From NCBI GenBank assembly GCA_963847235.1, contig CAWJYU010000001.1, forward strand, positions 20,736-84,735: DNA of 64,000 nucleotides, in the 5' to 3' direction. The notes beneath the pieces were generated by a model. The model was given only the letters and a program-made list of their open reading frames with translations. It was not told where the DNA came from and ran no database searches. Position 1 is the first letter of the stretch, and every line of letters starts with the position of its first letter. The translations under genes and the position numbers were made by a program. The stretch is from JACDAN01 sp963847235 (GTDB taxonomy: Bacteria; Actinomycetota; Thermoleophilia; Gaiellales; Gaiellaceae). Shown here piece after piece: positions 1 through 8,737 of the stretch.

Positions 1-720
1 AGCCTCTTGCGGCTCACCGCCGTCGAGCTTCGGAAGATGGTCGACACCCGCGCAGGCTTCTGGCTGCTCCTGAGCATCTTCGGCCTGACCGTCGCGGCGC
101 TCGTCACGGCGTACTTCACGGGCGGACCGGAGGATCACACGTTCAAGCAGATGTTCGTCCTGGCGGCTTTCCCGTCGGCCTTGCTCCTCCCGATCGTCGG
201 AATCCTCCTGGTCAGCTCCGAGTGGAGCAACAGGACGACCTTGATCACGTTCACGCTCGTGCCGCGACGCGTCCGCGTTCTCGCGGCAAAGGTCGGCGCC
301 GGTGTCGTCCTGGCAAGCATCGCGCTCGTCATCGCCCTCGGGCTCGCGGCTCTCGGCGCCGCCATCGCGCGGCCGGACGTGGACGGCGCCTGGTCGATCT
401 CCCCGCAGCTCTTCGGCCAGCTCACGCTCTACGTCATCGCGTCGATGCTGATGGGCGTCGCCTTCGGCGTGGCGCTGCTCTCCTCCCCGGTGGCCATCGT
501 TCTCTACTTCCTGATGCCGATGGGAGCCATCGCGCTCAGCGCGATCCCGTGGTTCGACGGCGTCGTCCCGTGGCTGGACTGGTGGAGCTCCGTCTCGATC
601 CTGGCCGACAAGCCGCTGAGCTCGACCGAGTGGGCACACGCCGGCACCTCACTCGCCGCATGGGTGCTCCTTCCCCTGGTCGTCGGGCTCTGGCGCATCA
701 CCCGGAGCGAGGTGAGCTGA
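1..720 (+). CDS. ABC-2-type transporter permease, 5' end cut by window edge
   Basis: Hydrophobic protein of about 238 residues with six predicted membrane segments. The first two codons of the window (Ser-Leu) are in frame ahead of the TTG at base 7, so the true start probably lies just outside. The N-terminus (RLTAVELRKMVDTRAG) is typical of actinobacterial ABC-2 permeases, which begin with a short cytoplasmic 'ELRK' helix before the first membrane span. Such proteins pair with an ATPase to form an exporter; that ATPase would be expected just upstream, outside the window. The substrate cannot be told. Two bases separate it from the next small membrane gene, suggesting one transcript. Confidence 0.75.
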   Translation, partial: SLLRLTAVELRKMVDTRAGFWLLLSIFGLTVAALVTAYFTGGPEDHTFKQMFVLAAFPSALLLPIVGILLVSSEWSNRTTLITFTLVPRRVRVLAAKVGAGVVLASIALVIALGLAALGAAIARPDVDGAWSISPQLFGQLTLYVIASMLMGVAFGVALLSSPVAIVLYFLMPMGAIALSAIPWFDGVVPWLDWWSSVSILADKPLSSTEWAHAGTSLAAWVLLPLVVGLWRITRSEVS

Positions 721-722
721 CG

Positions 723-983
723 ATGCAGGCTCGGCACGGGCGGCCGCGGCTCTACGCGGCTGCCCGGGTCGGGCTCGTCGTCGCAGCGCTCGTGGTGCTG
801 CTCAACGTCGTGCTGCCGAAGGCCCTGGCGGCGATCCCGTTCGCCGATCTGCCCGACCTTCCCGACGGTCCCGACATGCCCGGCTGGCTCCGCTGGCTGC
901 GGCTGGCAATCGTGATCACCGTCATCGCGCTGATCGTCATCGGCGAGATCCAGAAGGATCGGGACGACCAGCAAGGAGAGTGA
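723..983 (+). CDS. Small two-span membrane protein, unknown function
   Basis: 86 residues from an ATG two bases after the preceding stop. One hydrophobic segment at about residues 14-36 and another at about 59-76 flank a short loop rich in Pro, Asp and Leu (repeats of the DLPD/DGPD type). The C-terminus is charged (EIQKDRDDQQGE). I do not recognise a family. Its stop overlaps the GTG of the next gene (GTGA), so it is probably translated with the ABC permease upstream and the membrane protein downstream. Confidence 0.6.
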   Translation: MQARHGRPRLYAAARVGLVVAALVVLLNVVLPKALAAIPFADLPDLPDGPDMPGWLRWLRLAIVITVIALIVIGEIQKDRDDQQGE

Positions 984-1999
984 CCGTGCCGCGCGACCGG
1001 CGTGCGTGGCTTCCGGCGCTCTTCCTCTTCTTCTTCGCGCCGGTCAGCGCCGAGTACCTGATCGGGTACGACGACATCATCGACGACCCGGCCGTGTTGA
1101 TCTTCGCCCTGCTGATCCTCGGCCCGCTCTACGGGGCGCCGGCCGTCCTGATCCGCGAGGCGACGCGCCGGTACGGGCGCGGCTGGCCGACGATCCTCGC
1201 TCTCGGGCTGGCGTTCGGGCTGGTGGAGGCGGGGCTCATCGACCAGTCGCTGTTCAACCCTGACTACCGGGACATTCCCTACTGGAGCGACTTGCGCGAG
1301 CCGACGCTCGTCCCGGGCGGCGTCAGCGTGGCCATGGCATTCGGGTTCCTCGTCGGTCACATGATCGGCAGCATCGCCGCGCCGATCGCGCTCACTGAGG
1401 CTCTGTTCCCGGATCGCGCTCGACGGCCGTGGCTCGGCCCGAGCGGACTTGCGTGGATGGCAGTGCTCTGGCTCGCAGCCGCGGGCTTCGTCCTCGGCGA
1501 CACCCTGAGCACCGAGTCCTTCAGGCCGTCCCTCGCCCAGCTGGCTGGTACCTCGTTGCTCGTTCTCGCGTTGATCGTCGTTGCGTTCACGCTGCCTCCG
1601 CCCCGCGTCCGGCCTGCGCGCAGCCTTCCGGTCCCGCCGCCGCTGGTCGTCGGAGCCGTCACTGCGTTGCTGCTGGGAGCCCGCCCGCTGCTCGACGGCC
1701 TTGTCTCACGGAGTGCAGCCGCAGCAGGCTGGACCGCCACGCTGTTCGGCATCGCGCTGCTGTTGCTCTGGGGTGCTCTGCTGAGCCGCTGGTCGAGCCG
1801 GGCGGGCTGGACGGACGGCCATGTCCTTGCGGCCGCGGCCGCAGCGATGCTCAGCGTCGGCGCCGTCGCGTTCACCGTCGAGCCGCTCGGCGATCCTTCG
1901 CCCGTCCCGCGGTACGCGGCGAACACCGTGCTGCTCGTCGTGGTGGCCGCGCTCGTCGCCGTCGCGTACGTACGGCAGCAACGCCAGACGACGACGTAG
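980..1999 (+). CDS. Multi-span integral membrane protein, unknown function
   Basis: 339 residues starting at the GTG that overlaps the previous stop (GTGA); a second GTG at 986 is the alternative start. About eight or nine hydrophobic stretches span nearly the whole length. A short polar region after the third span has a REATRRYGRGW motif, and the segment that follows (FGLVEAGLIDQSLFNPDY) carries acidic residues and Asn in or near the membrane. The layout loosely resembles CPBP-type membrane proteins, but I do not see the diagnostic EExxxR motif, so I leave the function open. Likely co-transcribed with the two upstream genes. Confidence 0.6.
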   Translation: MTVPRDRRAWLPALFLFFFAPVSAEYLIGYDDIIDDPAVLIFALLILGPLYGAPAVLIREATRRYGRGWPTILALGLAFGLVEAGLIDQSLFNPDYRDIPYWSDLREPTLVPGGVSVAMAFGFLVGHMIGSIAAPIALTEALFPDRARRPWLGPSGLAWMAVLWLAAAGFVLGDTLSTESFRPSLAQLAGTSLLVLALIVVAFTLPPPRVRPARSLPVPPPLVVGAVTALLLGARPLLDGLVSRSAAAAGWTATLFGIALLLLWGALLSRWSSRAGWTDGHVLAAAAAAMLSVGAVAFTVEPLGDPSPVPRYAANTVLLVVVAALVAVAYVRQQRQTTT

Positions 2000-2044
2000 G
2001 AGCCGCGCCTCGGCCGGCCGGCCGCCCGGCGCTACCGTCGAGTC

Positions 2045-3052
2045 GTGTGGAACCTGGCCGACCGGCTGCCCAGTCCTCCCACGCTGCTGCGAATCGGGCT
2101 GGTGGTCTTCGTCCTCGCGTGGCTCTTCGGGCCGTACGAGCTCCGGTCGGCGATCCCGATCTGGCTTCCGTTCCTGATCGCGCTCGGGCTCGAGGTTCAC
2201 TTCTTCGTCGGCGCCCTCCGCTCGCCTCCGGCGAGCCGGCCGGACCGCGGGCCGCAGACGAGCGACCGGGAGCAGTACGGCTACGGAGACGACGCCGAGG
2301 AGCTGCTGCTCGTCCGCGACGAAGACCAGGAGCTGTGGATCCCCTACTCGGGCGAAAGGGGCGAGGAGCTGGAGGCGTTGCTGGACGACGCTCGCGAGCC
2401 TCCGGAGGAGGAGGAAGCGGCCGCCGTCATGGAGGAGGAGCCGGAGCGCGAGCGGATGCGGCTCCCGCTCCGCCGCTTCGCCGCCGGGCTCGGCCTGATC
2501 GCCGCGCTCGCACTGGTCTTCTGGTTCGTCGAGAGCCGCACCGGCTGGAACGGGCTCGATGCGAGCACCCGCGCCGAGGCCGCCGCGCGCTTCTCCGCCG
2601 AGGCCTCACGCGTGGTCGGGAAGCCGGTGACGATCCGGTGCGACGAGTCCGGCGACTACGTCGGCGCCGTCCAGCATGCCGACGGCGTCGCTGTCGTGGG
2701 CGGCAACCTCGCGTACTTGACGCCTGAGCGCTGCCTCGATCTGTACCGACTCGCGTTCGAGGACGAGGTGCGGTCGAACAGGACCGGCCGGGCAATCGCC
2801 GTGCTCGCCCACGAGGCCTGGCATCTCCGCGGCGAGTCCGACGAGGGGATGACCGAGTGCTACGCCCTCCAGAGTGGCGTCGAGATCGGGGAACGACTGG
2901 GCCTGTCGCCGAGCCGGGCCCGGCGCCTGATGCGCCAGCAGCTGGTCGAGAACGCGCTTCGCGGCGGGTCAAGCCTCGAGTACCGGGTGCCGCCGGAGTG
3001 CCGCGACGGCGGCCGGCTCGATCTGAGGCCGGACCTCGAGCGGTTTCCCTAG
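2045..3052 (+). CDS. Membrane-anchored putative zinc metalloprotease with HEAWH motif
   Basis: 335 residues from a GTG. Two N-terminal hydrophobic segments (about 14-33 and 38-57) are followed by a long acidic, Glu-rich cytoplasmic-type stretch (about 75-135), a third membrane segment (about 145-163) and a C-terminal domain. That domain contains AHEAWH at 255-260 followed by TECYALQ at 270-276. HExxH with a Glu a dozen or so residues later is the zinc-binding arrangement of gluzincin-type metallopeptidases, so a membrane-tethered protease is the best guess. I do not recognise a named family. The domain has two further cysteines (C199, C230) besides C272. No partner is obvious; the neighbours are membrane proteins of unknown role. 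Confidence 0.6.
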   Translation: MWNLADRLPSPPTLLRIGLVVFVLAWLFGPYELRSAIPIWLPFLIALGLEVHFFVGALRSPPASRPDRGPQTSDREQYGYGDDAEELLLVRDEDQELWIPYSGERGEELEALLDDAREPPEEEEAAAVMEEEPERERMRLPLRRFAAGLGLIAALALVFWFVESRTGWNGLDASTRAEAAARFSAEASRVVGKPVTIRCDESGDYVGAVQHADGVAVVGGNLAYLTPERCLDLYRLAFEDEVRSNRTGRAIAVLAHEAWHLRGESDEGMTECYALQSGVEIGERLGLSPSRARRLMRQQLVENALRGGSSLEYRVPPECRDGGRLDLRPDLERFP

Positions 3053-3278
3053 ATCCGGAGGAGGACTCTGCGTAGTGGGGGCGTGAGCGCCCGACGCACC
3101 GCTTGTCCCAGCTCCCACGTCAACGCGTCCCGACCGAACCGCCCGCAGGTCGCCGTCGGCGAGCTCGAGCCGTGAGATGCCGCAAATTCCTCGAATCGGC
3201 CGCGTCGGTGGACCGATGAGTTCCCGAGCCTTCGCGCGTCTTAGGTAGAACCCAACGAAGTCGACGAAGGGGCCCCCA

Positions 3279-5597
3279 ATGCCTGAGCACCAGCACCCGG
3301 GAGGGAATCCTCCGAACCAGCCTGACGTTGAAGCGCACATGGCCGAGCGACGCCTGGCCCACGAGCGGCTCTCCAGCGGCGGACTTGCGCGCTGGATGCG
3401 CATGTGCGCGTCCAATCCGTGGAAGGTCGTCTTCGCCTGGCTCGGGATCACCGCCGCCCTGATCGTCCTCGTGGCGACGGCCGGCGGCAGCCTGAAGGAC
3501 GAGTTCGAGATTCCTGGATCGGACACGCAGAAGGCAACCGACCTGATCGAGTCCGAGTTCGCTGAGGAGCAGGGCGGCGTGCTGAACCTGGTGTTCGCGG
3601 CACCGGCAGGCGAACGGCTCGACACCCCAGAGCGCAAGGCTGCAGTCGAGGCAGCGATCGCGAAGCTCAAGACCGATGAGTTCAAGCCGATCGGCACGGA
3701 TCCGGAGGGCCAGGCGGGCATCGAAAGCGTGGGCGATCCGTTCAGCGACGACACCTTCTCCGACGACGGCCGCATCGCCTATGCCGAAGCCCAGTTCGAC
3801 CGGGTCATCTACTCGGAGGATCGAGACGAGGTCGTCGCCGTGCAGGATGCCGTCCGCGAGACGGTCGAGCCGGCCGGCGTGACCGCAGAATTCAACGGCG
3901 ACGCGGAGTTCCCGCCGATCGAGCAGGGAACGCAGGAGCTGCTCGGCCTGCTCGCGGCGCTCATCGTGCTGCTCGTCGTCTTCCGGACGCTCGTGGCGAC
4001 GGCGATCCCGCTGGCGCTCGCGATCGTCGCCGTCATGTCCGCGTTCCTCCTCCTCTTCGTCCTCGCCGGCCTCACCGACATCAACACGATCACGCCGCTG
4101 CTCGTCTCGATGATCGGTCTCGGCGTCGGCATCGACTACTCGCTGTTCATCGTCACCCGCTTCCGGCAGTACCTGCACGAAGGACTGTCACCGCGGGATG
4201 CCGCCGCCGAAGCCGGGGCATCCGCCGGCCGAGCCGTGCTCTTCGCCGGGTTGACCGTCGCGATCTCGGTCACGGGCCTGGCGTTCTTCGGCCTCGACTT
4301 CGTGACCAAGCTCGGCATCGGCTCCGCGCTCGGCGTCCTCACCACGGTGCTGATCGCGAACTCGCTGCTGATCGCGGTGCTGGCGAAGCTCGGCCACAAG
4401 ATCGACCGTCTGAAGGTCCCGTTCCTCCGCCCGATCGACGACTCCGAGGCGGCGCGGGAGAAGACCCTGATCGCCCGCTGGGGGCGGTTCGTCACGGCGA
4501 ACGCCCGTGGGGTGTTCGTGGTCATGCTGCTCGTGCTCCTCGTTCTCGCGGGCACCTCGGCGCTGGTTCGCCTGGGCGCCTCGGACCAGGGGACGCAGCC
4601 GGAGGAGCAGACGGCCCGCCGGGCGTACGACCTGCTGGCCGAGGGCTTCGGGCCCGGCTTCAACGGCCCGATCCCGATCGTCGTCGACGTGAACGGCGAC
4701 TCCGAGGCCCCGCAGCGGGTCTACGAGGCCGCCCGGGATCTCGACGGCGTCGCGTCCGCAGGCGAGCCGCAGTTCAACGATGCCGAGACCGTCGCGCTCG
4801 TGTTCGTCACTCCCGACTCGGCGCCTCAGGACGAGGAGACAGAGCAGCTCGTCGACACGTTGCGAAGCGACGTCGCGCCGGCCGCGACGGAAGGTGGCGA
4901 CGCGGTCGTCTACGTGTCCGGCCTGAACGCGGCGTTCATCGACATCGCCGACCGGATCATGGAGCGGCTGCCGCTGTTCCTCCTCTACATCATCGGGGTC
5001 ACGTTCATCGTCCTCGCAATGGCGTTCAGGTCGATCGTCATCTCGCTGACCGCCGCGATCACGACGATCCTCTCCGCGTTCGTCGGCTTCGGCGTGCTCA
5101 CCCTGGTCATCCAGGAGGGCCACGGTATGGAGCTGACCGGACTCGACCGGACTGGGCCGATCGAGACCTTCGTGCCGCCGATCGCCTTCGCGATCCTCTT
5201 CGGGCTGTCGATGGACTACATGGTCTTCCTGATGAGCCGCATCCGCGAGGAGCACGTCCACGGACTGAAGACACGGGAGGCGGTCGAGCACGGGGTCGCC
5301 GCGATCGGTCGCGTCATCGTCGCCGCCGCACTGATCATGGGAACCGTCTTCGCTGCCTTCATCCTCACGGCCGACCGGATCTCGAAGGAGTTCGGGCTCC
5401 TGCTCGCCGTGGCGATCCTGGTGGACGCGCTGCTCGTGAAGATGACGCTCGTCCCCGCGTTCCTGACGATGCTGGGCGAGAAGGCGTGGTACATCCCCCG
5501 CTGGCTCGATCGGCTCCTGCCGAAGGTCACGATCGAGCCGCCCCACGACGGCGAGGAGCCGGTCGCGGTCCCGGCGGAGGCAGCCCGGCCGACCTAA
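3279..5597 (+). CDS. MMPL/RND-family transporter (first of three)
   Basis: 772 residues, normal length for actinobacterial MMPL proteins, which export lipids or drugs using the proton gradient. The layout is the usual doubled one: a short cytoplasmic N-terminus, a first span at about 49-66, a large extracytoplasmic loop to about 225, then a cluster of spans. The same pattern repeats from about 415 with a second loop. The conserved GxGxxxDYxLF-type signature is seen at about residues 283-292 (GVGIDYSLF) and its counterpart GLSMDYMVF in the second half. Its stop codon shares a CTAA tetranucleotide with the convergent GNAT gene. No adjacent regulator is seen, unlike the other two MMPL genes. Confidence 0.9.
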   Translation: MPEHQHPGGNPPNQPDVEAHMAERRLAHERLSSGGLARWMRMCASNPWKVVFAWLGITAALIVLVATAGGSLKDEFEIPGSDTQKATDLIESEFAEEQGGVLNLVFAAPAGERLDTPERKAAVEAAIAKLKTDEFKPIGTDPEGQAGIESVGDPFSDDTFSDDGRIAYAEAQFDRVIYSEDRDEVVAVQDAVRETVEPAGVTAEFNGDAEFPPIEQGTQELLGLLAALIVLLVVFRTLVATAIPLALAIVAVMSAFLLLFVLAGLTDINTITPLLVSMIGLGVGIDYSLFIVTRFRQYLHEGLSPRDAAAEAGASAGRAVLFAGLTVAISVTGLAFFGLDFVTKLGIGSALGVLTTVLIANSLLIAVLAKLGHKIDRLKVPFLRPIDDSEAAREKTLIARWGRFVTANARGVFVVMLLVLLVLAGTSALVRLGASDQGTQPEEQTARRAYDLLAEGFGPGFNGPIPIVVDVNGDSEAPQRVYEAARDLDGVASAGEPQFNDAETVALVFVTPDSAPQDEETEQLVDTLRSDVAPAATEGGDAVVYVSGLNAAFIDIADRIMERLPLFLLYIIGVTFIVLAMAFRSIVISLTAAITTILSAFVGFGVLTLVIQEGHGMELTGLDRTGPIETFVPPIAFAILFGLSMDYMVFLMSRIREEHVHGLKTREAVEHGVAAIGRVIVAAALIMGTVFAAFILTADRISKEFGLLLAVAILVDALLVKMTLVPAFLTMLGEKAWYIPRWLDRLLPKVTIEPPHDGEEPVAVPAEAARPT

Positions 5598-6052
5598 GGC
5601 GAATAGTGGACTGACCTGAAGCGCCAGGTCTCGGCGAGCCAGCGCGGAACGAGCTCGTCGAGCGCGCGCTCCAGGTCGGTCCCGACCGCGCCGTCCACGA
5701 CCCACCACGAGACGACGGCGTCGGTTCCCGGCGCCGACCCGTCGTCGGGCGGGTCGATGTAGACGCAGCCCAGGAGCTCGGTCTCTTCGTCGTTCAGCAC
5801 CGCGTAGTTGAACGTCTCCTGCGCGGCAATCTCGCGCTCGTGGCGGGCGAGATCCTCCCGGTCGGCCTCGAAGGACATGTCTGCCGGCGGCCAGCCCCAC
5901 GCCTCGCCGTACTTCTCCCACAGGCGCTCCCGGGAGCCCATCACGGCCGGGTAGTCGATGTCGACGTCGGATTCACGGATCGGGCGCAGGTGATGGCCCG
6001 TGGGCAGGTCGACGCGCTCGGGATGACGGAATCCTTCGGGGAGCCAGGGCAT
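5594..6052 (-). CDS. GNAT-family N-acetyltransferase-like protein
   Basis: 152 residues from an ATG. It reads as a GNAT-type protein: an N-terminal substrate-side region (LRPIRESDVDIDYPAV), a central segment (NYAVLNDEETELLGCVYID) matching beta strands 2-4, and a strand-turn segment near 'DAVVSWWVV', where the acetyl-CoA-binding strand would normally lie. The classic Q/RxxGxG/A loop is not evident, so catalysis is uncertain. Similar proteins are annotated as GNAT without known substrate. It converges on the MMPL gene with a 4-base stop overlap. Confidence 0.65.
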   Translation of the reverse strand: MPWLPEGFRHPERVDLPTGHHLRPIRESDVDIDYPAVMGSRERLWEKYGEAWGWPPADMSFEADREDLARHEREIAAQETFNYAVLNDEETELLGCVYIDPPDDGSAPGTDAVVSWWVVDGAVGTDLERALDELVPRWLAETWRFRSVHYSP

Positions 6053-6180
6053 GTCGTCAGCGTACGATCACTGGGACCGCGGAGTGCACGAGCTCAAGGC
6101 CGCCAGCTCCGACACCGCGCCCTTCGACCCGGGTCCGCCTCTGCCGCAAAGCCGAGGACGATATCCAGTACGCTATTTGA

Positions 6181-7293
6181 GTGGACCGCACCACCGCTTC
6201 GCTCGCCGCCCTGGTGGTGGCGGCGGCGTCGGTCGGGATCCTCGCCGACGCGTCCTCTGCACCGGGAGAGTCGCAGGCCGCCTACGCCTTTCGCCCGGTG
6301 CTTCGGACCGCGTTCGTCACGCATGTCGCCGCACCCCGATCGGCGCCGGGACACCTGTATGTCGTGCAGCAGAACGGCCGGATCCGACTGGCGGTCGGCG
6401 GGAAGCTCCGGCGCAAGGCGTTCCTCGACCTGAGAGGCCGCGTCGTCTTCGGGCGCGAGCAGGGGATGCTCTCACTCGCGTTCCACCCTGCCTACGCGCG
6501 CAACCGCCTCGTCTACGTCTACTTCATCGGCGCCGGGAACATCACGCGCGTCGTCGAGTACCGCGCCAACCGAGCGGGCACCTTCGTGCTCCCTGGGACC
6601 AGACGGCTGCTCCTCTCCGTCCCGCAGCCCGGCGACCAGCACAAGGGTGGTCAGCTCGCATTCGGCCCCGACGGGAAGCTCTACGTGGGCTTGGGCGACG
6701 GGGAGTGCTGCGACGATCCCGCGAACCGCGCACAGAACGTTGCGCTGCCGTTCGGGAAGCTGCTCCGGATGGACGTGTCCGTCCGCAGGCCGGCTGCAGA
6801 GATGGTCGCGCTCGGCCTCCGAAACCCATGGCGCTTCTCCTTCGACCGCGCGAACGGCGACCTCTACCTCGGCGACGTCGGCGCCGGGCTCTGGGAGGAG
6901 ATCGACGTGATCCCGAGGGCGGAGCTCGGAACGCTGGTCAACTTCGGGTGGGACGTGTGGGAGGCGCGCGCGGTCAAGGAGAACAAGCCGCCGAGCCCGC
7001 AAGGCCGCCTCGTCTTTCCGGTACACGCCTACGGGCACGACCAGGGCTGCTCGATCACCGGCGGCTTCGTCTACCGCGGGTCCCGCGTTCCCGCGGCCCG
7101 CGGCCGCTACTTCTTCGGCGACTATTGCAGCGGCACGATCTGGAGCCTCAGGATGGAAAACGGCTCCGCGACCGACGTCCGGCGCGAGGGTTTCCGGATC
7201 AGAGGCTTGTCGACGTTCGGAGAGGACGCGCGCGGCGAGCTCTATGCGGCGTCCAACTCAACGGGAAGGGTCTACCGGCTCGCTTCGGTTTGA
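6181..7293 (+). CDS. PQQ-dependent sugar dehydrogenase-like (glucose/sorbosone dehydrogenase) secreted protein
   Basis: 370 residues from a GTG. The N-terminus (about 1-30) is a plausible export signal. The body is a six-bladed beta-propeller of the glucose/sorbosone dehydrogenase family: 'QGMLSLAFHP' near residues 97-106, 'HKGGQLAFGPDGKLYVGLGD' with the conserved His before GG, 'GLRNPWRFSFD', and 'GGFVYRGSRVP' near the C-terminus. Members oxidise sugars with PQQ in the periplasm or outside the cell; many homologues have no demonstrated substrate. Length is normal. The CC pair in the 'GDGECCDDP' loop is often seen in actinobacterial members. Confidence 0.85.
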   Translation: MDRTTASLAALVVAAASVGILADASSAPGESQAAYAFRPVLRTAFVTHVAAPRSAPGHLYVVQQNGRIRLAVGGKLRRKAFLDLRGRVVFGREQGMLSLAFHPAYARNRLVYVYFIGAGNITRVVEYRANRAGTFVLPGTRRLLLSVPQPGDQHKGGQLAFGPDGKLYVGLGDGECCDDPANRAQNVALPFGKLLRMDVSVRRPAAEMVALGLRNPWRFSFDRANGDLYLGDVGAGLWEEIDVIPRAELGTLVNFGWDVWEARAVKENKPPSPQGRLVFPVHAYGHDQGCSITGGFVYRGSRVPAARGRYFFGDYCSGTIWSLRMENGSATDVRREGFRIRGLSTFGEDARGELYAASNSTGRVYRLASV

Positions 7294-8725
7294 CAAGGCC
7301 GATTCCGTGACTACCATGCGGCGCTGACGAACAGGCCAGGGCCGCGCACACGCGCGTGTTTTCGCGCAGCCCGACGTTCCTCTCTCCTCTATGCCGCCCC
7401 GTTTCCGCAGCCGTCTGCTTGCGTTCGCCCTTGCCGCGATCGTCTTCGCGTGCGTGGCTCCGGCTGCCTCGGCGAGGCTCGACGGCCCGCCGCGGCGCGA
7501 GCGGCCGAAGCCGGTGCCGACGCTGGGCCAGCGCGCCGCCAAGGTCGCGCTTCGTGCGGTGGGCGTTCCCTACCGCTGGGGAGGCTCGTCTCCGTCCGGC
7601 GGCTTCGACTGCTCCGGGCTCGTCTACTGGGCGTACGGGCGGCTGGGAGTACCCGTGCCGCACAGCTCGTACGCGCTGTACGGGCTCGGGAGGAACGTGG
7701 CGAGGTCGCGGCTCCGGTCCGGCGACGTGCTGTTCTTCTCGGGGCTCGGCCATGTCGGCCTCTACATCGGCCGCGGCAGGATGGTGCACGCGCCGAACTC
7801 CGGCAGGACGGTCGAGATCGTCCGGCTCCGCGGCTCGCACTACGGCAGCCGCCTCGTCGGCGCCCGCCGGCTCGTGACCTGGAGCCGAGAGCTCGACGAC
7901 CATGCCCTCGCGGGCGAGCGTCAGACGGCCGTCCTCGCCGTGGGCGAGGTCCCGCGCGTGACCCTCGAGCCCCGACAGGACGTCGTCGGAATGGTGTGGC
8001 TCGTGGTGGAAGAGCACGAGCCGCCCGACCCGAAGCGCCTCGGCGTACGCGATCGTGTCGGCGACGCTCGAGTGGCCCCAGCCGATCCGCGCCTCGTACT
8101 CGTCCTCGAAGTACTGCGCGTCGTGGAGCAGCACGTCGACGCCCTCTGCGATCGCCGCGCCCGAGATCCAGTCCGAGGATCGTTCCTCGATCCCCGCCAG
8201 CGCCGGCTCGTGGTCGGGGATGTACGCGACGCTCGATCCGTCGGCCTCGATCCGGTAGCCCACGGTCGGGCCGGGATGGACGACGAGCGCCGCCGTGACG
8301 AGCGCGCTCTCGACCTTCCACGGCACCCGCGGCGCGTCGTGGAACGTCACCTGCGCGGGCGCGTCATGGAGGTCGATGGGGAAGAGCGGCGGCGAGAACG
8401 TCCGCGCGATCGACTCCTCGAGGCTCAGCACGGTCGACGGCGGACCCCAGACGTCGACCGTGACCTTCGCGTCGAAGAGCGGCGCGAAGAAGCGCAGCCC
8501 CTCGATGTGATCGAGGTGCAGGTGGGTCAGGAGGAGGTGAATGCGGCGGGTGCCCCGCTCGGCCAGATGCTCGCCGAGGTCCCGGATCCCGGTGCCGGCA
8601 TCGAGGACGAGCACCGTGCCGTCGTCGAGCGAGACCTCGACGCACGACGTGTTACCGCCGCAGACCACCGTGGTCGGGCCCGGCGTCGCCATCGAGCCGC
8701 GGCAGCCCCAGATCTTCAGGCGCAT
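7199..8725 (-). CDS. MBL-fold metal-dependent hydrolase; open frame overruns its neighbour
   Basis: Starts at ATG 8725 (MRLKIWGCRGSMATPGP, a typical start for MBL hydrolases of the cyclic phosphodiesterase/RNase Z-like group). Metal ligands are visible: THLHLDH at 67-73, a second ligand region at IPDHEP (169-174), His201 in LLHDAQYF, and a His pair near 240. The family fold ends around residue 280 (base about 7886), after which the frame continues to 7199 through antisense of the NlpC/P60 gene and into the 3' end of the dehydrogenase gene. The last roughly 230 residues are therefore unlikely to be real. It probably hydrolyses a phosphodiester or cyclic nucleotide; substrate unknown. Confidence 0.75.
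   Translation of the reverse strand: MRLKIWGCRGSMATPGPTTVVCGGNTSCVEVSLDDGTVLVLDAGTGIRDLGEHLAERGTRRIHLLLTHLHLDHIEGLRFFAPLFDAKVTVDVWGPPSTVLSLEESIARTFSPPLFPIDLHDAPAQVTFHDAPRVPWKVESALVTAALVVHPGPTVGYRIEADGSSVAYIPDHEPALAGIEERSSDWISGAAIAEGVDVLLHDAQYFEDEYEARIGWGHSSVADTIAYAEALRVGRLVLFHHEPHHSDDVLSGLEGHARDLAHGEDGRLTLAREGMVVELSAPGHEPAGADEAAAVVRAAEPDDLDRPAGVRRVHHPAAADVEADMAEPREEQHVAGPEPRPRHVPPEPVQRVRAVRHGYSQPPVRPVDEPGAVEAAGRRRASPAVGNAHRTKRDLGGALAQRRHRLRPLAPRRAVEPRRGSRSHAREDDRGKGERKQTAAETGRHRGERNVGLRENTRVCAALACSSAPHGSHGIGLVKPKRAGRPFPLSWTPHRARRARPLRTSTSL
7391..7890 (+). CDS. NlpC/P60 cell-wall endopeptidase, no stop codon at the domain end
   Basis: Starts at ATG 7391 with a signal peptide (about 1-28, ending AASA). 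A short linker leads to one NlpC/P60 domain at about 47-161: catalytic Cys74 in GFDCSGLVYW, His121 in GLGHVGLYIG, and a third polar residue, His133, in MVHAP. Such enzymes cut gamma-D-Glu-diaminopimelate links in peptidoglycan stem peptides. The domain ends with 'GARRLV' at about base 7876, where a stop is expected. Instead the frame stays open to 10411 through sequence that is the antisense of three genes. The coordinate given is the probable biological end, not a stop codon. The convergent MBL gene shows the mirror-image problem. Confidence 0.75.
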
Positions 8726-8737
8726 ACGGCCTCCACG

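Noticed and set aside
4188..5921. A 577-residue minus-strand frame opposite the first MMPL gene
   Set aside because: Same shadow composition; the plus strand has a complete MMPL protein.
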